Shown piece after piece: positions 39,497 to 48,505 of a stretch of 64,000 nt of DNA. A program made the position numbers and the translations under genes. The notes beneath the pieces are model-generated. The model searched no databases and was not told the DNA's origin. It saw nothing but the letters and a program-made list of their open reading frames with translations. Position 1 is the stretch's first letter, and each line of letters opens with the position of its first letter. This stretch comes from Verrucomicrobiota bacterium (GTDB taxonomy: Bacteria; Verrucomicrobiota; Verrucomicrobiia; Limisphaerales; UBA1100): the NCBI GenBank assembly GCA_028343615.1, contig JAOLZA010000005.1:1-64000 (forward strand). The letters are read 5' to 3'.

Positions 39497-39970
39497 ATGG
39501 AACTCGGCCCTAACCTCACGCTTAAGGAAGGCGACCTCGCGCCGGCTTTTACCGCAGTCACCAATGGCGGGGGCACGGTGGCGTTAAAAAATTTCAAGGG
39601 CAGCCACGTAGTGCTGTTCTTTTATCCCAAGGACGACACTCCTGGCTGAACGAAAGAAGCCTGCGCGTTCCGTGATGAACACGCCGCATTCGAAAAAGCC
39701 AACGCAGTGTTGCTTGGCGTGAGCTGTGATCCTGTTGCAAAACACGATAAGTTTGTGGCGAAATACGACCTCCCTTTCATGCTGCTTGCTGATGAAGACA
39801 AAACCATAGTGAACGCTTACGGCGTTTGGGGTCGCAAAAAATTTATGGGTCGCGAATACGACGGCATCTATCGTGTGACATTCCTCATCAATCCCAAAGG
39901 CAAGATCCAAAAAATTTGGCCCAAAGTGAAGCCGGAAGAGCACGCGGCGGAAGTGTTGGGTGAACTATGA
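39497..39970 (+). CDS. bcp: Bcp/PrxQ-type peroxiredoxin, probable selenoprotein with in-frame TGA (Sec51) at 39647-39649
   Basis: MELGPNLTLKEG...[42 protein letters not shown]...AYGVWGRKKFMGREYDGIYRVTFLINPKGKI; frame uninterrupted on both sides of a single TGA; ORF track reports it as 39461-39649 and 39707-39970. Confidence 0.85.
39662..39688 (+). promoter_or_regulatory. Candidate bacterial SECIS hairpin
   Basis: TGCG-C-GTTC-[CGTGAT]-GAAC-ACGC-CGCA; apical loop begins 21 nt after the TGA and contains GU. Confidence 0.6.
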
Positions 39971-39978
39971 CCACAAAA

Positions 39979-40000
39979 AACCCCGGCGCAAACCGGGGTT
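39979..40000. terminator. Bidirectional Rho-independent terminator between the peroxiredoxin and tRNA-fMet
   Basis: AACCCCGG-CGCAAA-CCGGGGTT flanked by AAAAAA and AAAA. Confidence 0.8.
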
Positions 40001-40005
40001 AAAAT

Positions 40006-40082
<77 letters not shown>

Positions 40083-40123
40083 GGGGGAACATAGCGGCCT
40101 ACATCCATCAGGCAAGTGTTTTT

Positions 40124-41887
40124 TTAACTTTCTTCCAGTTTGTCTGGACCTTCCAATTCTGGGTCGCCTTCAGCCATGGCGGGTTTACCGTTGGGGTAGA
40201 ATACTAACAATAGCACTAGGCAAACTACCGCGGCCCACATGGGATAGCTGAAGAGTTTGGGGTAGTTCATCACGCCATCCTCTAGAGCCAAGGTGCCGAT
40301 ACCGGTGGAAATCTTACTGCCGACAATAATACCCACACCGATGATCACCACGTTAAACAGGCTTTGGGCGCTGGCTCGGATATCGTCAGTGGTTTCCTCA
40401 TCTACCACCATGTATGCTACGAAGATGAAACAGCCGAAACAGAAACCGTGCATTGCCGAACCAATAATGATGATGGGCAGGTGGAGTCCCTCGGGGAATG
40501 AGTTTACATAGGCAAACAGGAACATGCGCAGGCCATAGGCCAAGATACCGGTGGCCAGAAGTGTTTTCCGTGAAAGCCGCTTGACAACGAAGGGCATGGC
40601 GGCGAGCACGGCGATCTCGCACATTTGACCAATGGTCATTAGGCCGCCGCCGCCCACGCCGAAGATACTATTGACCGTCTCTACGAAGCCCTTGGCACCA
40701 GCTTGAAACTGCGTCAGGAAATCGGAGGCGTATACGAAATAAAACTGGTGGATGCAGCTGATTGGCACGGACAGTAGGAACAATGCGAGCAGGGCGTTAC
40801 GCCGTACTTCGAGCTTGAACAGCTTAGGATCTTTACTTGTCTGCCGCATGAACACACTGATGAGTGGTGTGCGAGTGACTTCTTTCAGCGCCTTGGTAGC
40901 AGCGGCACCTTTTCCACTCTCGGCGGGCGGGGTTTTGGGGAGCGTGAAACAGAAGATACCCATAATGATGCCAAGTATAGCACTTAGGCGGAAGGCATCG
41001 GCGCGGCCCTTGTTTTGGGCGCCAGTCTGAATGTCCTTGGCTAAAGTTTTCATTTCAGCGTTGGCCAGTGCGGTTGCGTTGGAGTCTAGCTCAGTCAAGG
41101 CGGCAGATTTGGCCGCAGGATAATCAATGACTTTCTTTTCTTTACCCTCGTCGTCCATTAACGCAGCACCATTTTTATCGGTATCGGTTTTTTGCGGAAC
41201 ATCTTTTTTGGCGTCTTCCAAAATTCTGCTGACCGATTTTTCCTTGGCCTTTTGAACAAGATCCACAGTGAGCACATCTTTTAACTGCTTGGAGTTCTTG
41301 GCCACCGCAGCGGCTACTTGGTTGGTTCCAGTGTCATTGTAGATTTGCTCGAGGGTGATACCGGGGGCCGGTTGCTTTTCGTTTGGTGTCCAACTGGCTA
41401 GCAGCCAATGGCCCATGACGATGCCTGCAGCGATCCAGCCGACTGTGCCCCAGACCCGCACGCGGCCGAAGTCGCGGTCGCGATCAGGTATATGGTGAAA
41501 GGAGAGCGAATTGGTCAGGGAAATGGTCGGCGAGTAGATCACAGAGTAGGCAAAGGAAAACCAAAAGAATCCCCAAAATGTGCTGATGGAAGCCAGTTGC
41601 CAGATGAGGATGGCGCCGAGGATGTGGCTGATGCCAAGATATTTTTCTGTGTTTAAATAGCGGTCGGCAATTTGCCCTGCTAGAAATGGGGCTACGATCG
41701 CGCCTACAGCGCCGATGGCAAATATCCAGCCCACATCGCTCAGTGGCATTCCCCGGTAGCCCATTAGGAACGGGTATAGAATCGTCAGCCAAGCCCCCCA
41801 GATGGCGTACTGGAGGAACATCATGGTGGAGAGTTTGAAATTCAGGCCACTCGAGAGCGGTTCCGCAGAAGCAGGTTTAGAAGTCAT
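40124..41887 (-). CDS. MFS transporter, NupG-like nucleoside permease family, with large inserted loop
   Basis: LQYAIWGAWLTILYPFLMGYRGMPLSDVGWIFAIGAVGAIVAPFLAGQIADR...FGRVRVWGTVGWIAAG. Confidence 0.85.
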   Translation of the reverse strand: MTSKPASAEPLSSGLNFKLSTMMFLQYAIWGAWLTILYPFLMGYRGMPLSDVGWIFAIGAVGAIVAPFLAGQIADRYLNTEKYLGISHILGAILIWQLASISTFWGFFWFSFAYSVIYSPTISLTNSLSFHHIPDRDRDFGRVRVWGTVGWIAAGIVMGHWLLASWTPNEKQPAPGITLEQIYNDTGTNQVAAAVAKNSKQLKDVLTVDLVQKAKEKSVSRILEDAKKDVPQKTDTDKNGAALMDDEGKEKKVIDYPAAKSAALTELDSNATALANAEMKTLAKDIQTGAQNKGRADAFRLSAILGIIMGIFCFTLPKTPPAESGKGAAATKALKEVTRTPLISVFMRQTSKDPKLFKLEVRRNALLALFLLSVPISCIHQFYFVYASDFLTQFQAGAKGFVETVNSIFGVGGGGLMTIGQMCEIAVLAAMPFVVKRLSRKTLLATGILAYGLRMFLFAYVNSFPEGLHLPIIIIGSAMHGFCFGCFIFVAYMVVDEETTDDIRASAQSLFNVVIIGVGIIVGSKISTGIGTLALEDGVMNYPKLFSYPMWAAVVCLVLLLVFYPNGKPAMAEGDPELEGPDKLEES

Positions 41888-41988
41888 TGGATCAGACGCA
41901 TTGTCTAGGGGATTGTATAGTGGGAATTGGTGCCAAAAGCAAGCTTCCCTGACTCGACTTTTTTGCGCGGGTAAATAAACTGTTCCCT

Positions 41989-42540
41989 GTGCAAATTGCT
42001 TTTAAAGAATGGGCGGTGGTGGTTGAGGCGTTGGGTCGTGGGGGGCAGATTGTGATTCTGCGCAAAGGCGGAATTGCTGAAGGGCAGGGTGGGTTTCGGG
42101 TCGAGCAGGAACGGTTTTGGCTTTTCCCCACGCGGTTCCATCAACAGGCTGAAGGGGTGGTGAAGGAAGCGCGCGCGGGGTTTGAGGACTACGAGTGGCC
42201 GCCAAATGATTTGCTGCGGATTGAGTTTTGCGTGGAGGTTATTGAAGCGCGCCGTTTAGATTCGCTCGCGCAGGCGCAGAGGCTGGCGGGGCAACACATT
42301 TGGCGCGAGAGAATTATCGCGGAGCGTTTTGATTGGGGGCGTGATGTAGGCATTTACGCGATGGCGGTGCGGGCGCGGCGCTTGGCCGTGCCGGTGGAGA
42401 TTCCGATGTTGGAAAGCTACGCCGGTTGCAAATCATGGGTGGAGTTGGAGGCCGCTCTGGAGTTTGCGGGCACGGAGCCGGTTTTGCCAGCAGCGGATTT
42501 CGATTTGAAACTGAGGGAGTTTCGGGAGGCATTGGTGTGA
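41989..42540 (+). CDS. DUF1802 family protein
   Basis: AFKEWAVVVEALGRGGQIVILRKGGIAEGQGGFRVEQERFWLFPTRFHQQ. Confidence 0.8.
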   Translation: MQIAFKEWAVVVEALGRGGQIVILRKGGIAEGQGGFRVEQERFWLFPTRFHQQAEGVVKEARAGFEDYEWPPNDLLRIEFCVEVIEARRLDSLAQAQRLAGQHIWRERIIAERFDWGRDVGIYAMAVRARRLAVPVEIPMLESYAGCKSWVELEAALEFAGTEPVLPAADFDLKLREFREALV

Positions 42541-43121
42541 AAATTATTTTGGCTTCACAATCGCCGCGTCGGCAGGAGTTGCTGCGACAGATGGCCGTGC
42601 GTTTTCGAGTGGTAACACTGGAGGTGGAAGAAGTACACGGACGCGGGCGGGCGGCACGTGCTATTTGCAAACGCAACGCCTTTGCCAAGGCGGAGGCGGT
42701 GGCCCAACAGTTTCCAAAGCAAACAGTGCTTGGCGCGGATACCTTGGTGCATTTGGACGATGATTTGCTTGGCAAACCCCAGAGCCTCGCGGAGGCGAGG
42801 CGGATGCTTAGGCGGCTGAGCGGGTGGACGCATCAAGTGACCACCGCTTGCGCATTGGTGTGCGGCCGCCGAAAAAAAGTTTTTTCCGTCACCACGCGCG
42901 TGACGTTTCGCGAGTTGTCGCTCAAACAAATCAACGCTTATCTGCGTGTCGTGCCGGTGTTGGATAAGGCGGGTGCATATGCGGTGCAGGAAAAAGGTGA
43001 GTGGATTGTGGAGGCACTGCATGGTTCGTTCACCAACGTTGTGGGGCTGCCAGTGGAGCGGTTAGGGGCTGAATTAGCAAACTGGGCAGCGTGGTTTGAC
43101 ACTCCCGCGGGCCATCCGTAG
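42537..43121 (+). CDS. maf: Maf family nucleotide pyrophosphatase
   Basis: MKIILASQSPRRQELLRQM...TVLGADTLVHLDDDLLGKPQ...AYAVQEKGEWIVEALHGSFTNVVGLPVE; GTG start overlapping the upstream stop. Confidence 0.9.
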   Translation: MKIILASQSPRRQELLRQMAVRFRVVTLEVEEVHGRGRAARAICKRNAFAKAEAVAQQFPKQTVLGADTLVHLDDDLLGKPQSLAEARRMLRRLSGWTHQVTTACALVCGRRKKVFSVTTRVTFRELSLKQINAYLRVVPVLDKAGAYAVQEKGEWIVEALHGSFTNVVGLPVERLGAELANWAAWFDTPAGHP

Positions 43122-43133
43122 ACTTTGCAGCCC

Positions 43134-44705
43134 ATGCGAGTACTTGTTTGCGATAATGTTTCTCCGAAAGGCGTAGCCTGTCTTGAAGCCAAGCCGGAGT
43201 TGGATGTGGTGGTAGTGGACGGCGGGTTGACCGATGAATTGCTGGCCGAGGCCGAAGCGATCATTGTGCGATCGGCCACCAAGGTGACGCCCACGGTGAT
43301 GGATAGAGCACCCAAGCTTCGCGTGGTGGGTCGTGCTGGGGTGGGGGTGGACAACGTGGACGTGGATCACGCCACCAGTCAGGGCATCGTGGTGATGAAC
43401 ACCCCTAGCGGCAACACCATTTCGACTGCCGAGCTGACCTTCTCGATGATGATGGCGTTGGCGCGCAAAATCCCTCAAGCCCACATGTCCATGAAAGGCG
43501 GCGAATGGAATCGCAAAGCGTTCGCGGGCACAGAGCTTAGCGGTAAAGTGCTAGGCATTTGTGGGATGGGCCGCATTGGCGCGCAAGTGGCGCGGCGGGC
43601 GATTGCCTTTGGGATGCGCGTCTTGGCTTACGATCCATTTCTTTCGTTAAGCAAAGCACGCGAGTTGCAGGTGGAATTACTGGAGCAGGGAGAGCTTTTC
43701 GCGCGATCCGATTTTATCACCGTGCACATGCCGCTCACCGATCAAACGCGGGACATGATCAACACCGAATCCCTCGCGGGAATGAAAGATGGGGTGTACC
43801 TCATCAACTGTGCTCGCGGCGGCATCATTAACGAAACCGATCTCGTGACCGCAGTTGAAAGCGGCAAAGTGGCTGGAGCGGCGATGGATGTTTACGAAAC
43901 CGAACCGTGCCCTGAAGATTCTCCGCTGCGCAGTTTGCCGGAGATCGTAATGACCCCCCACCTTGGCGCGAGCACGAAGGAAGCGCAGGAAAGCGTGGGT
44001 ATCGAGGTGGCTGAAGCCGTCATCGATTATCTTGTCACCGGTACGATTCGCAATGCGGTGAACATGCCTAGCCTCGACGCCACAACCTACGAGGCCGTGA
44101 AGCCCTACATTTTGCTTGGCGAAAAACTTGGTCGCCTCGTGGCCCAACTCGCACCGCAACGCAATGACCATGTGAAAATCACTTACGGTGGCAAAGCAGC
44201 CGAAGTGCCGGCGGATCCCGTGACTCGTTGCGTGCTCAAGGGCTTTCTCGAGCAAGCCGGAGGTGCGGAGGTCAATCAAGTAAACGTTCGGGCACTGGCG
44301 AGTTCGTTGGGCATTCAAGTGGAGGAAGTGAAAGCGCACGAGGGCCCTGACTATGCCGAGTGGATGCATTTCGAGGTGCGCGCGGGTGACACAAAGGCTT
44401 CGGCGGCCGGCACATTTTTTGGCAGCCAACCCCGCATCGTGCGTCTTAATGGCCGTAATGTGGAGTGCGTGCCCGAGGGAGTTCTTTTCATAATGAATAA
44501 TAAAGACAAACCGGGTATGGTGGGGTATATTGGATCACTGTTGGCCGAGCATGAGGTGAACATCGCGAGCATGAGCCTTAACCGTGACGAGGAAGGCGGT
44601 GAAGCATTGACGCTATTGAACCTCGACCATGCGCCATCCGTGGCGTTGCTGGAACAAGTGGCGGCGGATCCGGACATTTCAAATGCAAAAGTGGTGATAC
44701 TCTAA
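43134..44705 (+). CDS. serA: D-3-phosphoglycerate dehydrogenase
   Basis: VVGRAGVGVDNVDVDHATSQGIVVMNTPSGNTISTAEL...LGICGMGRIG...C-terminal ACT domain GMVGYIGSLLAEHEVNIASM. Confidence 0.95.
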   Translation: MRVLVCDNVSPKGVACLEAKPELDVVVVDGGLTDELLAEAEAIIVRSATKVTPTVMDRAPKLRVVGRAGVGVDNVDVDHATSQGIVVMNTPSGNTISTAELTFSMMMALARKIPQAHMSMKGGEWNRKAFAGTELSGKVLGICGMGRIGAQVARRAIAFGMRVLAYDPFLSLSKARELQVELLEQGELFARSDFITVHMPLTDQTRDMINTESLAGMKDGVYLINCARGGIINETDLVTAVESGKVAGAAMDVYETEPCPEDSPLRSLPEIVMTPHLGASTKEAQESVGIEVAEAVIDYLVTGTIRNAVNMPSLDATTYEAVKPYILLGEKLGRLVAQLAPQRNDHVKITYGGKAAEVPADPVTRCVLKGFLEQAGGAEVNQVNVRALASSLGIQVEEVKAHEGPDYAEWMHFEVRAGDTKASAAGTFFGSQPRIVRLNGRNVECVPEGVLFIMNNKDKPGMVGYIGSLLAEHEVNIASMSLNRDEEGGEALTLLNLDHAPSVALLEQVAADPDISNAKVVIL

Positions 44706-44715
44706 AGAAGACACA

Positions 44716-45702
44716 ATGAAACATTGGCACAGGAAATTTTTAGCGGTCGGTATGTTGTCGGGACTGGTCTTATCGGCGGCAGTGCCTACCGGGCGCGTCG
44801 TGGCCACGGGCGTGGGTTTGGCAGTTTATGAATCGGAGTTGGATGCAGCCTACCGACGCTATGTGATGGCACAGGCAACACTCGGCGTTAATGTTTCGCC
44901 CCTTGTGGAAAAGGCAATTCAAAAACAATTGCTCAATGATTTGATTATGCAACGATTACTGGACCGGCGTGCGCAAGCGGGAGATCGCACCAAATCTGAA
45001 TCGGATGCTGGGAAGCAATATAATGAGTTGAAAAGCACATTTCTTACAGACGATGCGTTTCGCCTTCACTTGGAATCCAAAGGCATGACCTTGGCGGTAT
45101 TTCGCAAGCAATTACGGATTGAATTGTTGGCTGACACCGTGGCGCGTCGCGAGCTGCAATCCAGAGTGCAGGCTAAGGAAAGTGATTTGCTCAAGTTCTT
45201 CAACGATCGTAATGCGAAGGGCCAATGGAATGTGCCTGAACAGGCGAAGGTGGCAGAGGTGTTTATTTCTCTGGTGGATCCCTCCACAAATCTCAGGCTA
45301 AACCCCGATGCCCGCGCAAGCAAACAGGCTCTTGCTGCCAAGGTGTTTGCGAAGGCGGCGGCAGGTATTGATTTCAAGCAGTTGGTTAAGGAGTTTTCAG
45401 AGAACCCTCTCACCAAGCAGGTGGACGGCGAGTTGGTCCTGGTGGCTGGGCAGGTGGAGGCGAAGGTTGAGAAATCGGTTCTAGCACTGAAGGTGAACCA
45501 AATTTGTGCGCCGGTGGAATCCGAGCAGGGTTTTCATATCGTGAAAATGCTCGAACATAAGCCGGCTCGAAAGAAGGCTTATGCCGAGGTGCGCAACGAC
45601 ATTCGCAAATATCTCCAGACCGAGTCTTATAGCAAGGCGTTGCCGGTTTATTTCAAGCAGTTGAAAAAGGAAAGCAGCGTGCGAGTTCTGTTGGCCGATT
45701 AG
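44716..45702 (+). CDS. SurA-like parvulin peptidyl-prolyl isomerase
   Basis: Signal peptide; SurA_N-like helical region; parvulin domain ...LKVNQICAPVESEQGFHIVKMLEHKPAR. Confidence 0.8.
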   Translation: MKHWHRKFLAVGMLSGLVLSAAVPTGRVVATGVGLAVYESELDAAYRRYVMAQATLGVNVSPLVEKAIQKQLLNDLIMQRLLDRRAQAGDRTKSESDAGKQYNELKSTFLTDDAFRLHLESKGMTLAVFRKQLRIELLADTVARRELQSRVQAKESDLLKFFNDRNAKGQWNVPEQAKVAEVFISLVDPSTNLRLNPDARASKQALAAKVFAKAAAGIDFKQLVKEFSENPLTKQVDGELVLVAGQVEAKVEKSVLALKVNQICAPVESEQGFHIVKMLEHKPARKKAYAEVRNDIRKYLQTESYSKALPVYFKQLKKESSVRVLLAD

Positions 45703-46190
45703 GAATACTTTTTCACAAATCGCTTACGGCTGCCTTCGTCCTCTTCTTCACCTTCAGTTTTCTCGGTTGATTCAGTGGTTGCTTCGGCTTCCTTGGTTGC
45801 TTCGGCTTCCTTGGTTGATTCAGTAGTTGGCGTTGATTCACTGTCGGCTTCCAGAGTGTTCTCGTCTTCGATGGGTTCCTCGGGCGTTTTGCCCGCAGCA
45901 GTCACATAAGCCATCCGCAAATCCTGCAGGCTACGTTTCACCAGTTGCTGTTCTTCGATGCTCAGTTTCTCAGCGTTTTCATTCAGCAACTCCAACTGTT
46001 GAATCACCAACTGCACGCGCGCCAAATCCACTACCGGCTCACCCGTAGCCGGAGCTTTCACCTTGCCCAGCAAATACGCAGCCGATTGTACCAGATTCAT
46101 CAGGCACTCCATGAAAATGGCGGCGGCAACTTCAGCGGGAGTTTCAGGTCCGCGTTGAGGGGGCATATCCACATTGTCCATGCGCGTCAT
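45699..46190 (-). CDS. DUF1844 family protein with acidic repetitive tail
   Basis: AAIFMECLMNLVQSAAYLLGKVKAPATGEPVVDLARVQLVIQQLELLNENAEKLSIEEQQLV. Confidence 0.8.
   Translation of the reverse strand: MTRMDNVDMPPQRGPETPAEVAAAIFMECLMNLVQSAAYLLGKVKAPATGEPVVDLARVQLVIQQLELLNENAEKLSIEEQQLVKRSLQDLRMAYVTAAGKTPEEPIEDENTLEADSESTPTTESTKEAEATKEAEATTESTEKTEGEEEDEGSRKRFVKKYS
45777..45812. repeat. 18-bp direct tandem repeat (2 perfect copies) in the DUF1844 gene
   Basis: GGTTGCTTCGGCTTCCTT x2, flanked by degenerate units. Confidence 0.8.
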
Positions 46191-46343
46191 CCTGCGCCCA
46201 ATCGACCACCACGGCCATCAAAAAATGCAATTTGATGGCCAAAGCGTGTGGCAACACTGTTCACAACTGGGGTAAATCCTGTTAACATTTTTTAATGACT
46301 CCCACTTGTCACGAGGCTAAACCTCTCGCAGAGTCCGTCCACC

Positions 46344-47390
46344 ATGAAGGACACAAAGACAATCGCCATCGTAGTGCTGGTGGCCATCACAACGGGCCTC
46401 GGCATTTTTTCCGCCGTCAACTACAACAACCTCGACGGCAAGCTCGGTGCTCGCGATAAGGAATTTCAGAAAGTGAAGGCCGAGCGCGACATTAAGATCG
46501 AAGAGCTCGAGCAGACGGCCGAGCAAGTGGTAAATCTCAAGGGTCAGCTTGACACGACTTCTCAAGAACTGACCACCGTGAGTCAGGTGAAGGATGAATT
46601 GGTAACCGCCCAGACCGACTTGATCACCGCCAAGACCACGTTGGAAACTGAGAACACAACTCTCAAGCAAGAACGCGACGGCTTGCAACTAAAGCATAGC
46701 ACTGAGATTGGTTTGGTTGAAGAAAAATTGCTGTCGACGCAAACCCAACTGGACGCCAAAACCGCCGAGCTGATCACCGCTTCTACGTCGTTGGTCGAAG
46801 CCAAGACTGCCGCCGAAACGGCCACCGAAAAAATCACGGAGTTGACTGCTAAGATGGATGATTTCAACGTGCAAAAAGGCGCGCTGCAAACACAGATCAC
46901 TGGCTTGAATAATAAGATTACCGAGACCACCACCAAACTGGAATCCGCCGAAGGCGACCGCGTGTTTCTATTACGCGAGCTAAATCGCTTGGAAGGTGAA
47001 AAAGCCAAGTTGGTGGAACGCATGAACAACGTCGATTTTTTGGCCGAGCAATTGAAGACCATAAAATCCCGCATCGCCGAAGCCCGCCGCCGCCGTTGGC
47101 GCGAGATGGGCGTGGGCCCAAACGGTGGCAAGCATGCCGCGCGCAGTACTTACAACCCCCGCAAAGCTGCCCAATTGGCTGCCAATAAAACGGAGCCTGC
47201 CGACACCAAAAAAGTCCACTACGAGCTGACCGACGGAGATCTCTACATTGATGGCAAACTCGTGAAACCTGAACCAGTGAAGCAACCCGAATCCACCACG
47301 GATCCCGAAGCTCCCGTATTCCCCGAAACACCGGTTGTGCCTGCCCCCGCCGCGCCCGAGGCGCCAGCACCGGGCAACGACAACAAGTGA
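46344..47390 (+). CDS. Membrane-anchored coiled-coil protein
   Basis: N-terminal TM (IAIVVLVAITTGLGIFSAV) then long heptad-like E/K/L/T region and Pro-rich tail. Confidence 0.6.
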   Translation: MKDTKTIAIVVLVAITTGLGIFSAVNYNNLDGKLGARDKEFQKVKAERDIKIEELEQTAEQVVNLKGQLDTTSQELTTVSQVKDELVTAQTDLITAKTTLETENTTLKQERDGLQLKHSTEIGLVEEKLLSTQTQLDAKTAELITASTSLVEAKTAAETATEKITELTAKMDDFNVQKGALQTQITGLNNKITETTTKLESAEGDRVFLLRELNRLEGEKAKLVERMNNVDFLAEQLKTIKSRIAEARRRRWREMGVGPNGGKHAARSTYNPRKAAQLAANKTEPADTKKVHYELTDGDLYIDGKLVKPEPVKQPESTTDPEAPVFPETPVVPAPAAPEAPAPGNDNK

Positions 47391-48457
47391 GCGAATCGAA
47401 AGAGTTGGTCGATGGCTTAGGCCGCCATATGCGTGACTTGCGCATTAGCATTACCGACCGTTGTAATTTCCGCTGTCTCTATTGTCTTCCTGAGACCGAA
47501 GAGGCAGCGAATTTTTATCGCCGAAAATCGACTGGCTCCACCGATGCACCGAAGCTCATTCAGCGCGGGTGGAAGCCACGCTCCCACTTTCTCACGTACG
47601 AAGAAATCACCCGCGTTGCCCGCATTGCCACCAACTTGGGTGTCACCAAGATTCGCCTAACCGGTGGTGAGCCCCTCCTGCGCCGCGCCGTGCCTAGGCT
47701 CGTCCACCAGCTCTCCGAATTGGAAGGCATAGATGACCTCGCCCTCACTACCAACGGGTTTCATTTTGATAAACATGCTGGAGATCTGCGCGTCGCTGGC
47801 TTGCGCCGAGTGACCTTCAGCCTTGATTCGCTCGACCGCGATAATTTCAAAAAACTCACCGGACGCGATGGTCTCGGCGAATTACTCGCCGCTATCACCC
47901 GCGCGCGGGAATTGGGATTCGCACCCATAAAAGTTAATGCCGTGATCATTCGCGACCTCAACGATCACGAACTCGAAGCACTAGCCCAATTCGCGCGTGA
48001 GGAGGCTATTACGATGCGCTTCATCGAATTTATGCCACTTGATTCTGGTCGCGCGTGGCAACGCGAACACGTTGTCACCGGCCGCGAAATCCGCGAGCGC
48101 CTCCTAGCCGCCTTCGATCTCGAACCCGCTGGGATGGAACACGCCGCCGCCACCGCCACCCGCTGGCGGTTCAAGAACGGTAAAGAAGGACAGGGCGAAA
48201 TCGGTCTCATTACCCCCGTCAGCGAACCTTTCTGCGGCCAATGCAACCGACTGCGTCTCACCGCCGACGGTAAAATCCGCACCTGCCTTTTCAGCCTCCA
48301 TGAGCATGACCTTAAACCTCTCCTCCGCGGCAACGCCACCGACACTGGCATCACTGATTGGCTCCAAGCCGTCGTCTTAAAAAAAGAACCCCACCACCAC
48401 ATCGGCGAAAACGATTTCGAACAACCCGAACGAACTATGAGCGCGATTGGCGGTTAA
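47387..48457 (+). CDS. moaA: GTP 3',8-cyclase (molybdenum cofactor biosynthesis)
   Basis: LRISITDRCNFRCLYCLPE radical-SAM motif, KIRLTGGEPLLR, CGQCNRLRLTADGKIRTCLFS second cluster; GTG start. Confidence 0.93.
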   Translation: MSESKELVDGLGRHMRDLRISITDRCNFRCLYCLPETEEAANFYRRKSTGSTDAPKLIQRGWKPRSHFLTYEEITRVARIATNLGVTKIRLTGGEPLLRRAVPRLVHQLSELEGIDDLALTTNGFHFDKHAGDLRVAGLRRVTFSLDSLDRDNFKKLTGRDGLGELLAAITRARELGFAPIKVNAVIIRDLNDHELEALAQFAREEAITMRFIEFMPLDSGRAWQREHVVTGREIRERLLAAFDLEPAGMEHAAATATRWRFKNGKEGQGEIGLITPVSEPFCGQCNRLRLTADGKIRTCLFSLHEHDLKPLLRGNATDTGITDWLQAVVLKKEPHHHIGENDFEQPERTMSAIGG

Positions 48458-48505
48458 ACAGTTGGCGGCTTGCCGTGAGGGCTCCTTTTCTTCATTATCC
48501 CGCTG

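Noticed and set aside
39647-39649. Reading the TGA as an ordinary stop, with two separate genes or a pseudogene
   Set aside because: The TGA replaces exactly the catalytic Cys, the frame is intact and conserved on both sides, and a SECIS-like hairpin follows. A nonsense mutation remains formally possible.
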